Shown one piece after another: positions 1 through 12,900 of a stretch of 16,605 bases of DNA (its first letter is position 1; each line of letters opens with the position of its first letter). The notes under the pieces were generated by a model that saw nothing but the letters and a program-made list of their open reading frames with translations, was not told where the DNA came from and did not search any database. Made by a program: the position numbers and the translations under genes. The stretch lies in assembly GCA_003650255.1 (NCBI GenBank), contig QMOP01000007.1, forward strand, positions 1-16,605, in the 5' to 3' direction. The DNA comes from Caldisericota bacterium. Lineage in GTDB: Bacteria; CG03; B21-G15.

Positions 1-2
1 AA

Positions 3-929
3 GAGCATCATAGTAAAGAAGGTCAAGGAGGGGTAGGTAAAGGTCCCATTTTAATAAGATACTCAAGAAACCAATTTGTAAAAGTTAGAGCTAAATGGGA
101 AGATAATTGTTTTGCTGGGATAATGTTTAATCGTCCCACAACAATGTATATACTTTGGGCAGTTATAGGAGAAAATTACTATTATAAAAAAATAAAAGAT
201 ATTTCTGCTGGAGAGTGGGTTAATATTGGTGATACAGAATGGTGGGGTTATGTTTTTCCTAGTTGGGGAGAAGAGACATTTTACTTTGAGGTTCCTGCGG
301 GAGAAACTCAATTCTGGTTATGGGCAGATGGAGCTACTTATGAAATTTTTGGTGAAGATATTTCCTATGGAGCAGCAAATATTTGGGTAAATTATTGGAC
401 AGAATATATACTTACAGGGGAAAAGGAGTATAAAGATCAATATGTGAGTAACAACTCTATTTATGAACGGGGAAATATTGAAATTTTGTTAAAAAGAGGA
501 GATGGTAGTTCCCCACAAGGAGAGATAATTAGTGGGAATGTTGATATAGCCTATCAATATCCAGAGGATATAAATATAAAAGTAGAGAATATAAGAATAA
601 ACCAAGAGAGGAAATCTCTATTTTTTAATTTAAAAGCAACAACTACTTTTGGTGGTGTATTTGATATTGGAAAAAGTGGCTATAATTATCTTTCATCACC
701 TGATGAGGTGAAGAGAATTCAGATCTGGCCAGAAATAGAAGGTGATATCTGGACAAGTTATAGACGGAGGAGTTCCTGGATGATAGAGGGCCCATTCTAC
801 CCGGATACAGAACAAAATAACCCTGAATATATTTTTGAATGGAATGGAGATGATACAAAGGATGACTTTTTACTTTTAAATGTAAATGCTGATACTTTTA
901 CTGTAAGGTTAAATCCAGAGGTTAAGTCG
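3..929 (+). other. N-terminal part of fragment: beta-rich segment of unrecognised family (residues 1-309)
   Basis: I do not recognise a family here. Residues 1-140 contain strongly aromatic, alternating stretches such as EWWGYVFPSWGEETFYFEV followed by PAGETQFWLWADGATYEIFG, which look like the strands of a beta-sandwich, possibly carbohydrate-binding. Residues about 145-309 form a second beta-rich block with a run of Arg (SYRRRSSW) near residue 256 and a Trp/Asp-rich stretch (FEWNGDDTKDD) near residue 280. There is no hydrophobic leader at the window start, so this is not the true N-terminus. Confidence 0.45.
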
Positions 930-3900
930 GGACATGTTTATATTCCTATAAAAGGATGGGCGCCTTTTGTAACAGGAACAGATGTCAGCTATTATCGGGT
1001 GGAATATTCAACTGATAAGGTCACATGGTATTTGATAAAAGAATCAGATATACCGGTACTGGAAGAAGATTATCTTGGTTTCTGGGATGTTACGGGATTT
1101 AATGGAAAATATTATGTAAGATTAATCGTTAATGAAGTTGTAAAAGATACGATTACGGTATTGATAGGAACGGAGGTTCATCCTTCAGGAGGGATAGTTA
1201 AAGACCCATGGGGAAATGTTCAGGTTGAATTAAAAAATGGCTGGTATGACACCACTCAATATATAACCATAACACCAATTTCCACCACTACTTTTAAAGA
1301 TATTGCTGATAATCCACCGGAAGGAGACTATTTTGTTATTGGAGGTTATGTATATGAATTTAAACCCACATTAAAGTTCAATGAACCACCACCGGGCTTT
1401 TATAATGCGTATTTGACAATGAGATATAGAGAAGAAGATCTTCCACTGGATGAAAAGACCGGAGAAAGGATTGAAGAGAGTACAGAGACAATAAAGATAT
1501 ATCACTATGTTTTTGAAGAGAAAAAATGGGAGGCGCTGGAGAATGCCACGATAGATGTGGTAAATAACACCATTACAGCACCAATAAGTTGTTTTTCGTA
1601 TTATTTCTTGAGTCCAACTGTGGATGAAAAAGCTCCTGCTTCACCCGGTGATTTGACAGCAGATGGAAGGAAAGAAGCCAGCTGGAAATGTGATGGAGTA
1701 TATGTCATTGACTGGAAGAATCCTGTTGATTTTTCTGGAATAAAAGGAGCTTACTGGAAAGTGGGAACTCCACCGGAAAATAATGAAGATGGAGTTTATA
1801 CAGAAGAAAAACCCTTTACAGCAAGAACATTTCTACATGGTGAGAATCCTTTATACCTCTGGCTTAAGGATAGAGCAGGAAATGTGGATTACAGGAATAA
1901 TGCCAGTATTATTTTAAGATACGATGGAACTCCACCGGAAGTTCCGTTGATAGAGGTGGAAAAGGATAGAGTAAATTCTGGAGAGGCTCTGATAGCAAAC
2001 TTCTCTTCTCAGGACCCTGAAAGCGGAATTGATAGTTATGAGTATGCTGTGGGAATGAATGGTGGAGGATATCTGGGAAGCTGGGAAAAAAGTTATACCC
2101 AGCCTGAGGGAGTTTGTTTCTTCAATGTTTATAACGGCTATGCTTATAGAGTTGAAGGAAAGAGAGTTTATTATGGAAAAGTTGACTCTGGAGGTAATAT
2201 CTCTTATTGGCAGGAGGTGGAGCCTTTACCTGTGGAAGATATTTCAAGATTTTCAGTAAGTATTTCAAATGGATGGATTTATATTCTGGGAGGATTAAAA
2301 AGAGAAAATGGAGAGTATAAGGTAAGTGATGATATTTTTTATGCAAGAATAAATCAGGATGGTTCTATTTCCACTCCCTGGAAGGCAGGAAAACTCTTTT
2401 CCCCTCTGCAATATCATTCCTTTGCGGTAAAGGACAATAGAATTTACGTTATTGGTGGTATAGATGGAGAATGGAAGTGGAGAAAAGATGTTTATTTTGC
2501 TTATGTGGATTCAGAAACAGGAGATTTATCATTCTGGAATAGAACCATTCCTCTACCAGAAGAAAGAGCACAATCTGTAGCAACGGTTATTAATGACAAG
2601 ATATATGTCTTTGGTGGTTATAATAAGGAATGGAAGAAAAGTAACCAGGTGTTTTACACAGAGATTGACTCATCTACCGGACATTTAAGTATATGGCATC
2701 CCACAGTTTCTTTACCTGATGGAATAGCGAATGGAAAATTAGCAGTTTTAGAAAACGATATATATTTAAAAGTCGATAATATTTTTTATCACTCAAAAGT
2801 TCTTTCTGATGGGAGGATAGGAATCTGGACAGAGATTGCTTCTGATATTCCACAGGATATAAACTGGGGATTTTCTGTAGTAAGGCATTTTACAGGCAGG
2901 AAGGAATGTGTATATCTTCTTGGTGGATATAATACGCAAGAGGTGTATAAAGGAGAATTAAAAGAAACGAATAACATCTGGAATTTTTATTTTGAAAAGC
3001 AAGAACCTCTGGATGGAAAGATATATGATGCTGCAGCTATTTCCTATGCAGGCAAGATTTATTTGTTTGGTGGTAGAGATATAAATGGATATCCTGTAAA
3101 TAAAGTTTATTATACGGTTCCAGAACTTGATGGAAGAATTACTGACTGGAGAGAAACCACCGCACTTCCTGCGAGTAAATCTGGCCATGTGGCGGTTGTA
3201 TGTCGGGATAGGATTTATATTCTTGGGGGAAGTAATAGAGAAGTTTACTGGACAAGGCCCTCTCCTGATGGTGAGATAAAATACTGGATAATGATAGATA
3301 ATCTACCACAGGATGTTTTGAAAAATTTTGGTGCAGGGGTATATCGTAATTTCATTTATATAGTGGGAGGATATCCCTGGAGTAATAAGGTATATAGAGG
3401 GGAAGTTCTTGAGGATGGAAGTTTAAGAAAGGGCTGGGAAGAGGTTGGGTTACTTCCGGTTTCTTTCCTGAAGAGTTATTCAGTGGTTGTTGCCGGAAAT
3501 AAGATTTATGTTATAGGAGGAGAAGAGGAAAATCTTATGGACAAAGTGATTTTTGCAGAGATAGATGAGAATGGAAATATTGGAGACTGGAAGGAAACAA
3601 CACTTCTTCCTGAACCGATGAAAGGAATAAAAACTCTGGTTCTGGGTGATAAAATTTTTCTTTTTGGTGGAGAAAATAATGAAGGAAAGAAAAGGGATAT
3701 ATTTTATACAGGGATAAGTTCTGGAGATGAAAATCTGGTTAACTGGCAGGAGAGCAGGGTAGGAAGTGTTTCTGTCTCTGGTGAGGGTTTAATACCGGGA
3801 GAAAGTTATTATTTTAAAGTGAAGGCCAGAAATGGTGCAGGACGCTGGAGTGAAATTATGACTTCAAAAGGAATTAAGGTAAATCTGCCTTTGCCAGAGG

Positions 3901-6900
3901 TTGTCTCCTTGAAATTGCTTGATAGAGATACTGATTCAGAGAAATATACCAATGAGAGGAATATAAAAATAAGGATAAAATCCTCTGATTTTTGTACACA
4001 GGTAAGAGTTTCAGAAAATTCAGAGCTCCTGGGTGCATCCTGGCAACCACTTTATTATGAACTTCCATTTTTATTGAGTGAAGAAGATGGTTTAAAAACA
4101 GTTTATGTCCAGGTGGAAGATCTTGAAGGGAAGAAGAGTGTTGCGGTAAGTAAAAGCATTTTACTTGATACCAGGTCTCCTTCGGTCAGAATTTTAACTC
4201 CTTCTGAGGGCGAAGTTGTAAGTAGAGAAGTGGAGATAAGAGTTGAGGCAAAAGATGATGGTTCTGGAATAGAGAAAGTCTGGTTTATAATTGATGGTTC
4301 CACACGGAGCGTAAACGAAAATAAAGAGGGAGAATATTTCGTTTATAAATGGCAGACAAAAAGAGAAAAAGAGGGAGTACATACTATAAGTGTGAAGGCC
4401 GTGGATAGAGCAGGGAATATATCTGCTGTTGTTTCATTAAATGTAAAAGTAGATAATGTTCCCTTTAGAATTACCTGTGCAGGTGTTGATCCGGCGACAT
4501 TTAATCCATATTATGGTGAGAAAACAGTAATCTTCTTCAATACAACAGAAGAGGGTAGAATCAACATTAATATTGAAGGTCATCCTGTAATTTCAGATTT
4601 TAAATCTCGTGGTGGGATAAACTGTGTGGAATGGAACGGAGAAGGTTTTGTTTCTGGAGTATATAAAGGAGTAATAAGTGGAGTGAGTCTTACCAATCCC
4701 GATCAATTTCACAGTAAAGAGTTTAAAGTCAGGATTGATACAGGGATACCTTATATTGAAATATTTTATGATTTAAGCTGGCAGGAGCAGGAGTATTATC
4801 CAGAGGAAAATGAGATAGGGGCAGGAATTGTTTATAGAATTTCAGGTGTTTTTCCAGAATACGAAAAAGAGAAGATTCTTGAGTCACATAACATAATCCT
4901 GAAAGGCAGGGATGATATTCTTCTTTATGATTCCGGATGGCAGGAGTATGAGGAAGGTAAAAGCAGGACCTGGTATAAGGTCACTTTGCCGGAAGGGGTG
5001 GTGCCTTCACCGGGGATTTTTAAATTTGAAATTCAGGCAAGAAGGAGGGAATTCCCTTATTTAATGGGCAATTCAAAGTCTGTTATTAGTATTATTGACT
5101 GGTTGGAGAAGCCGGTAGAATGGGGAGAAATTCAATGTGAAGAAATACCGGAGAAGGAAATTCCCGAAGAAATGTGGAAAGCTCTTTCTGATCTGGGTGA
5201 GTATGTTTATTTAGAGTCAAATCTTTATAGATATACTCCGGAAAATTTAAGTTTTACTCGGGAACATCCTTATTGTATTGATATACCTTATACCGATGAC
5301 AAATATGGAGGAGCTTTGAGAATTTATCGTTTTGATAATGAAGAAAATAAATGGATAAAAGTTTCTTATCAATTTGTAGATAAATATAATCATCGTATTG
5401 TTGGAGAAGTGGAAAAACCGGGAGTTTTTGCCCTCTTAAATGTAGTAGATGAAGAACCTCCGGTAATCAGTAATTTAGTTGCTACTCCTGCTGAATTTTC
5501 ACCCAATAGAGACGGAATAAATGAGGTTTCAACCATAACCTTTCATCTGGCCGATAATGAATCAGAATACATTCCCTGGCTTTCGGTTAGGGTTTTCAAC
5601 AATGAGAATGAGTGTATCAGAACAATTTTTGAGGATTTGAGAGGGGAAAAAGGAGTAAATGAAGTGGTCTGGAATGGGCTGGATGATAGAGGAAGAATTG
5701 TTCCTCAAGGTGAGTATAGGATCAGGATAAAAGCAACGGATCTTTTTGGCAATACAGCAGAAGCAGAAATTCCAGTAAGAGTCGAATACGAATATATTGT
5801 GGATAATACTCCTCCCACAATGCCGGTTGTGGAAGATGAGGGAGATTTTACTCCTTCCACGGATGAGTTATACTGTCAGTGGTATTCTTTTGATCCATAT
5901 CCTGGAAGTGGAATAATGGATAATCAATTTCGTATATATTCCATAATTCCACGTGGAATAGGAAAGTGGACATTAACAGGATATCATTTGCCACCCTTAA
6001 GAGAGGAAGTAAAAGCGGTCATCTGTAATGACTTTATCTACATAATAGGCGCAGAGAGGTATGCTGATAATGAGGAACTGGTGAGAGTTGATTTTAACAG
6101 AATTCAATCCGATGGTTTGATAAATCCTGATACCTGGAAAAGAACCCTGGATGTTCCTGAGAAGATGAGTCGTTTTTCTGCTTTGAGTTACAGGGGATAT
6201 ATTTATCTTATTGCCGGTTATTACACCAATAAAGTATATTATACAAAGCCTGATCCTCTTACCGGAGAGATTAAAAACTGGCAGACTGCCTCTCCTCTAC
6301 CGGTAGAAACACTTTACGAAAGTTCTGCATTTATTTTTTCCAATAGAATCTATGTTACCGGAGGTTTATATACAGAGACAGAGGAGGTTTACGGTTGGCC
6401 GGTAACAGAAGTTTATCCCGAATACAGGATTTATTTTTCCGCGCCTATCAATGAAGATGGGAGTATAGGAGAGTGGGTGATAAGCGGGATAAGTTTGCCT
6501 CAGACCGGTTATTATCGGTATGCTGCAGGATTTGGTGATAAAATTTATATTCTTGAAGAAGATAGAATATTTTTTGCAGAAATTGACCCTGTAACAGGGG
6601 ATATAACCGGTGAGTGGATAGAAGGTCCACAATTACCGGAAAGATTATGGGCTCATACAATGTTTACCTGGCGGGATGTGCTTTATATATTTGGCGGGTA
6701 TAATCTGGATACAAACGAAGTAAGTAACAGGATATACTATGCGAGAATCAGAGGAGACGGTTCACTTGAAGACTGGCAGGTGGATTATTTACCCGGAGGA
6801 AGATATTTTCATGATGTGGTGGTAAGAGGGAAGGATATTTATTTAATTGATGGATACGATGGAGAAGGTGAAAAATATGCAATTTACAAAGCGCCTATTT

Positions 6901-9900
6901 TAGAGGATTATAATATTGTAAAAAACTGGACTTCTGTTGGAGAAGAACAGAGTGTTTTCCTCCAGAATTTGAATCTGGAAGCTGGAAAGAGATACTATTT
7001 TGATGTGATAACCATAAATAGAGGTAACCTCATAAGTGCGGTAGGAAGCAGTGATGGCATCCTGGTGGGGATGCCGGTTCTGGTACGGGTTGAGAATGTG
7101 GAAGTCAGAAATCCGGGAGTGGGGAAGGCGCTGGTTATAACCTGGCAGAAAGTAAGCGGGGGAGTAGCAGGGTATAGAATATATATGAGTACTCAGAAAG
7201 TGGGAGGATATAGATTAATAGCCACTCAATCTGCTGATAGTAATCAGTGTTATATTACAGATTTAATTGATGGAAAGAAATACTTCTTCAGAGTGGCTGC
7301 TTTTGATTCTAAATTGCGAGAAGGACCAAAGTCTTTCCCTGCAAGTGGTATACCTCTGGATGAGATTCCTCCGGCTTCTATATCTGATTTACAGGCAATT
7401 GCCTCTGATGAAGGAAATGTGGTTCTTTCCTGGAGGGCGACTGGAGATAATGGGATACAGGGGAATATTATAGGAGGAAAATACTGGTTGAAGTATTCAG
7501 ATATGAAAGAAATCTTAAATGATGGTGAATGGGAGATAGCTCCCTATGAGCTTTTGTGGGATACAGATACAGTTCCCGGCCAGATTGAGAGAATTGTTGT
7601 TTCTGGTTTAACTTCCGGTTTAACATACTATTTTGCTTTGCGTTTACAGGATGAGGCAGGTAACTGGTCAGGAATATCTAACTGTATAGGAGTAAAAGCT
7701 GGAAGAGATAGTACCCCGCCGATTACTGAACTGGAATTTGTGGATGGAAAACAGTATCCTACATCTGATGGACATTATGCTTCCCGGGATACAAAAATAA
7801 AGTTCATTGCTGTTGACCCGTGGGGAGAATATATTCCTTCAGGAGTGGAAAAAACTTTTTACAGGATTAATAATGGCGAATGGATTTTGTATTCAAAACC
7901 ATTTATTCTTGAAGAAGGGATAAATCTTATAGAATTTTATAGTCAGGATAGATATGGAAATAAAGAAGAGATAAAAGATAGAAAAGTTTATACTGATGCT
8001 ACGGGGCCTGTATGTGAGGTTAAAGCAGGATATCCCGGTTATGAACGAGAGGGAGTTATTTATATCAGTTCTTCAACACCGATTGAAATTCTTGCTACTG
8101 ATCCTGAGGTGAAAGGAGTAGCTTCTGGAGTGGATATAATTTATTACTCTGTAAATCAGGGAGAGTGGAAGGAATATGAGCATCCTATTTATTTTACTCA
8201 GGAAGGAAGTTATATTGTATCTGCTTATGCAGTGGATAGATTGGGTAATAAAGGGGAGATATTTACAGGTAAGGAATTCAGAGTTGATACCACTCCTCCG
8301 GTTTTTAGTGGTGTATTGGTTTATCCATGGCCAGAAGTAGGACTGGAAGAAGCAACCATACTTTTTCTTGTTTCTGAAGATTTAAAAGAACCACCAGAAG
8401 TTTATGTGGGAGAGAAAAGAGCTCAGTATGTTACCTATGATAGTGAGATCCGGCGATATCATTATAAATATCAGGTAACTCCACAGGATTTGCCCGGAGT
8501 TTACACTATTACTATAAAAGGGAAGGATCTTGTTGATAACGAAGGAATGGATACAAGTGGCAGGATAAACATTTCCTGGGAAGATAATACTTCTCCTGTT
8601 AGTAATTTAATTATTGGCAAACCAGTTCTTACCGGTAATATAGTGGGTTTGAATACTCCATTTACAATAGAAACAAGTGATGATCTTTCTGGAGTGAAAG
8701 AGATTCATTATGCTTTCGATGATGAGTGGAATATAGTTGCAGGAACCAAAGCAGTTTTTACCATCACCAGTAGTAAGAAGCCATATACTTTGAAAATAAA
8801 AAATTTTGAGATTGCAAATCTTGAGTATAGAGAGCCAGAGAAATGGTTATATGTGGCACTTCCGGATAGAATTGTAAGGATGAAGACAGATGGGAGTGAA
8901 AAAACTGAAATTGCTTCGGGTAAATTCTGGGGAGCTAACAGAGTCTGGTACGATGGGAATTATATTTATGTAGCTGATGCTAGTTATTATGTAAGAAGAA
9001 TGCTTCCGGATGGAAGTAATTTTCAATATGAACATCATTCCGGGATACGTTCTATAGCAGTTGATCAGGAAGAAAATATGTATATTCTTTATTCCGATTA
9101 TATAAGGAAGCAGAAATTTGGTGAGTGGTGGAATTATGAGAGTCTCTATTACTGGGCACTGAATAATGGAATAGATATTGATTATGATCCTGAGGAGAAT
9201 AAACTTTATGTTCTTGATCGTGGATACAGAAGAATTTATAAGATGAATCCTGACGGTTCCGGGTATTCTTATTATTACAATTATAAATTGAAAGACATGT
9301 ATGGTCTGGATTACAATCCCCGAGATGGCTCAATATATCTAACCAATTACTGGGGATGTTATATTGTGAAGACAAAAATGGATGGTAGTATATGGCAGAC
9401 TTATGGAAAGTGGGGGAGAGGAGGTCCCGGGCAATTTTATTGTCCTTATGATATAGCCGTTGATCCGGATACAGATGAATTGTATGTGTCGGATTATTAC
9501 AATGATAGAATTGTAAAGACAAAGATAGATGGCAGTATCTGGCAGGTAATAGCAAATGTTTCCCGGCCAAGAGGTATCATGTTTACTCAGGGTAAAGCAA
9601 GTGTTAGTGGAGAGTCTCTGTCAGAAGTAATAGATGTCGGTGAAGAAGTACTCTGTCGTTATATTTATTGGTCAGCTTCTCCGGGTATTGTTGGGTTAAG
9701 AATAAGGACAGGTAATACTCCGGTTCCAGATTATTCCTGGAGTGACTGGTCAGAACTCTATAGTTCACAGGGGGAGAGAGCTATTTGCCCCCTGGAGAGG
9801 TATATCCAGATCAAAGCCGAATTTTTTGTTGAAGGAGATTCTCCTCCACAGCTTGAAGAAGTTAGGTTGAAGGTGATTCCTTTAACAGAAATAAGATATT

Positions 9901-12900
9901 TCAGCAAAGATTACTGGGGAAATACAGAGGCAGAGCAGTCGACTGAAGTATTTTTAGATAATGAACCACCTGCAAAAGTGAGAAATTTCAGGGGAAGTAT
10001 CTGGGGAGTAGATGATGTATCTCTTAGCTGGATAAAAAATCAGGAGAGAGATCTTGGTGGATATTATATTTACCGTGATGGTGAAAGGATCAGAACAGTA
10101 TCTGCTGATATAGAACATATAACTGATAAAAATGTATCTTTAGGGAGACATGAATATAAAATTACCGCTTTTGACCTGGTGGGTAATGAAAGTGAACCTG
10201 CCATAGTTACTGTGGAAATTAAGGATACACAACCTCCGGTAACTGTGGTTAAGACAAGTGGAGATCTATATAATCGAGATGGAATAAATTATGCTCCTTT
10301 GAATTTTTATTACTGGCTTGAATCAAAAGATACTCTTTCCGGGGTGGATTATATAGAAGTTAATATTGATGAGATGGGTTATATTGTTTATACCACATCA
10401 ATAACTTTTACTGAAGAAGGATTGCATACCATAAGATACAGAGCAGTGGACAAAGCAGGAAACTGGGAATCAGAAAAGGTGTTTACTGTTTATGTTGATA
10501 CCACACCCCCTGAATCAATGGTGTATTTTACGGGTACTTATTACCGGATAGATGATAAAGTTTATCTCAATAAGAATACAAAGGTTTCCATTCAGGCACA
10601 GGATATTTATAAAGATACATATGCTTCCGGGGTAAACCAGATTTTGTATCGATTAAATGGAGGAGAATGGCATGTATACTCTGATCCTGTTAGTGTTACA
10701 CAGGATGTATATTTATTTGAATACAGAAGTATCGATAATGTGGGAAATGAGGAAATTATAAAATCTTTCGAAGTTTCTTTTGATACTGTTGCTCCGGTCA
10801 CAGAGATTGCAGTTTATGGCCCATGGTATGAAAAAGAAGGGATCTGGATATCTTCTCTTACTCCGGTAGGATTTGTTCCCACCGATAATATAGAAGTGAA
10901 GGTTACCCGTTTTCAAATAGATGGAGGAGAGTGGCAGAGTTATACTTCCCCATTATATTTTCAGGTAAAGAAGATTGTTCCATCTGTCATTTCTGATATG
11001 AAGGACTGGCAATCCGGGGAGTTTAGTAATACTTTTCTTAAAGGAGATAAAATCACATTGTCTCAAAATCTTTCTACTGTATACGTCGCCAAAGGGAATA
11101 AAATTATCCGTTGTAAAATGGATGGTAGTGAATGGAAGACCTATACTGAGCCCTGGGATTTCTATAATCTTTATGGCATTTATTATGACCGCAATAGTGG
11201 TTATTTTTATCTGAGTGACTATGGTAGAAACTATGTTTATAGATATAAAAATAGAAGGGTATATAGGATCTTTTATATACATCAACCCACAGGTTTAGAT
11301 GTTGACGTTGCTGGAGGATATTATTATGTTGCAGAAGAAAGGTATGGGCGGATAGCCAAACGCAAGATAGGAGGATATGCAACTAATTTTCTTGGTGGGT
11401 TTAACTCTCCTAAAGGGATAGATTATGACCCAAACACAGGATTTATCTATGTGGCTGATTATGGTAATCACCGTATCGTGAGAACAAAAATAGATGGTTC
11501 TGGATGGAAGACTCTTGGTAAGTATGGAGAAGGAATAGGAGAATTTGCTTCTCCTATGGATGTATCCTATGATCCTGAGGAGGATGTGATATATGTAGCT
11601 GATAGATTTAACTTCAGAGTAGTAAAGACCAATATGAGTGGTACCATTTGGGAGGTAATGGATAAAAGACCGGATGGAAAGGAGTATCTTTGTCCTATGT
11701 CAGTTTTTTATGACACACTGAATGATTATCTTTATATAAGGAGTTACGGTGATCTTATAAAAACCCGCTGGGATGGGAGTGAGTGGATGATTCTGGAAGG
11801 GGCTGGTGGAGAAATTTTTGTAGATGTGATTCCAGAAACGTATGTTACCAGTGGTGAATTTATATCTACAATTTTTGATGCTGGAGCTTTAGTCACATGG
11901 GAAAATATTGAATGGGAGAGTGAGGTTCCTCCGGGTACTTCACTTACTTTTTACACCCGCACCGGAAATGCTTCTCAGCCTGATTCAACCTGGTCAGACT
12001 GGTCTTCCCCATATACTCAGACAGGAGCAAAAATCACCTCTCCTCCAGGAAGGTATATTCAATATAAGGTTGTTTTTGTTACAGAAGACAACAATGTGAG
12101 TCCTGTTTTGAAACAGGTAATTTTGCGGGGTTCAGAGCAGGTTAAGGACAAATATGAAATTTCTTATTACAGTGAAGATATATTTGGCAATCAAGAAGAG
12201 ATAAAGAGAGTAACAATCAGAGTTGATGAAATCCCGCCTCAAGCGCCTGCCGGTTTAGGATACGAAGTGTTAAATATAAATACAGTGAAACTTTTCTGGC
12301 AGCCCAATACAGAAGAGGACTTAGCGGGTTATTATATTTATAGAGATGGTGAAAAATTAAATCAAAAGCCATATAAGTTTACGGTTTATTATGATACTGA
12401 AGCGGTGGCGGGGATAGTTCAGTCTTATTGGATTACTGCTGTGGATAAAGCTGGAAATGAAAGTGCTCCCTCAGATAAAGTTTTTGTGATCACTATTCCT
12501 GACGATATTCCTCCAATATCTGAAATTAGTTTGACAGAGCCAGTTTTTATTAAGGAAGATAGAAAGTATGCGGTGATAACTTCTTCTTTTGTTGTTACTG
12601 CTACAGATAATCTTTCAGGAGTCAGTTATATAGAGTATATGGTAGATGCAGGGCCCATAACTATTTACAAAGAGCCTTTTTTCATTTCTGAAGAAGGAGA
12701 GCATATAATTCAGTATCATGCTGTGGATAGAGCGGGTAATGAGGAAGAAATAAGAGAATATCAGATATATCTTGATGGAACTCCTCCAACGACTTCGGTG
12801 GAGATGAGAGGCCCACAATATGTTAAAGATAATGTTGTTTATGTCACCACACATACACTATTTTATTTTGTAAGCGATGATGGTTCAGGAGCAGGAGTCT

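Larger units (their letters stand above)
8583..9956 (+). other. OmpL47-type host repeat split by NHL propeller 1 and DAGA module 1
   Basis: The first part (8583 to about 8820) has NTPFTIETSDDLSGVKEIHY followed by AFDDEW. The second part (about 9885-9956) has TEIRYFSKDYWGNTEAEQS and ends VFLD before the next linker. Together these form one OmpL47-type unit whose 'E-G-x-H' loop, between the G-E-W strand and the I-x-Y strand, is replaced by about 1,080 bp. Removing the insert leaves about 290 bp, the normal unit length. Confidence 0.6.
10782..12224 (+). other. OmpL47-type host repeat split by NHL propeller 2 and DAGA module 2
   Basis: The first part (10782 to about 10975) ends in RFQIDGGEWQSYTSPLYFQV. 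The second part (about 12141-12224) is DKYEISYYSEDIFGNQEE and closes with VTIRV before the next linker. The intact unit is interrupted at the same E-G-x-H loop as host 1. Removing about 1,170 bp leaves about 275 bp. This block repeats the whole arrangement seen at 8583-9956. Confidence 0.65.

Noticed and set aside
2059..2259. A short + strand frame starting with ATG within the FN3-like host and the start of Kelch region 1
   Set aside because: It is out of frame with the giant gene, has no gap or promoter around it, and its product shows no recognisable domain.
3515..3535. Purine-rich AGGAGG-like tracts that look like ribosome binding sites, here and at many other places
   Set aside because: They encode Gly-Gly-Glu and Glu-Glu runs of the repeats in the open frame, and none precedes a start that would give a better gene model.
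5951..6905. Kelch region 2 as a galactose-oxidase-like enzyme
   Set aside because: I see no copper-binding Tyr/His/Cys set, and the single Cys in the first blade has no suitable partners; only the propeller fold is shared.
9052..9570. A 172-codon open frame on the minus strand, the longest alternative frame
   Set aside because: It lies opposite NHL propeller 1, whose translation is clearly a real domain. The reverse product is low-complexity (rich in Tyr, His, Ser, Asn) and matches nothing I recognise. It is a by-product of codon bias.
10953..11382. Two overlapping minus-strand frames of about 92-110 codons
   Set aside because: They are antisense to NHL propeller 2, overlap each other, and have no recognisable product.
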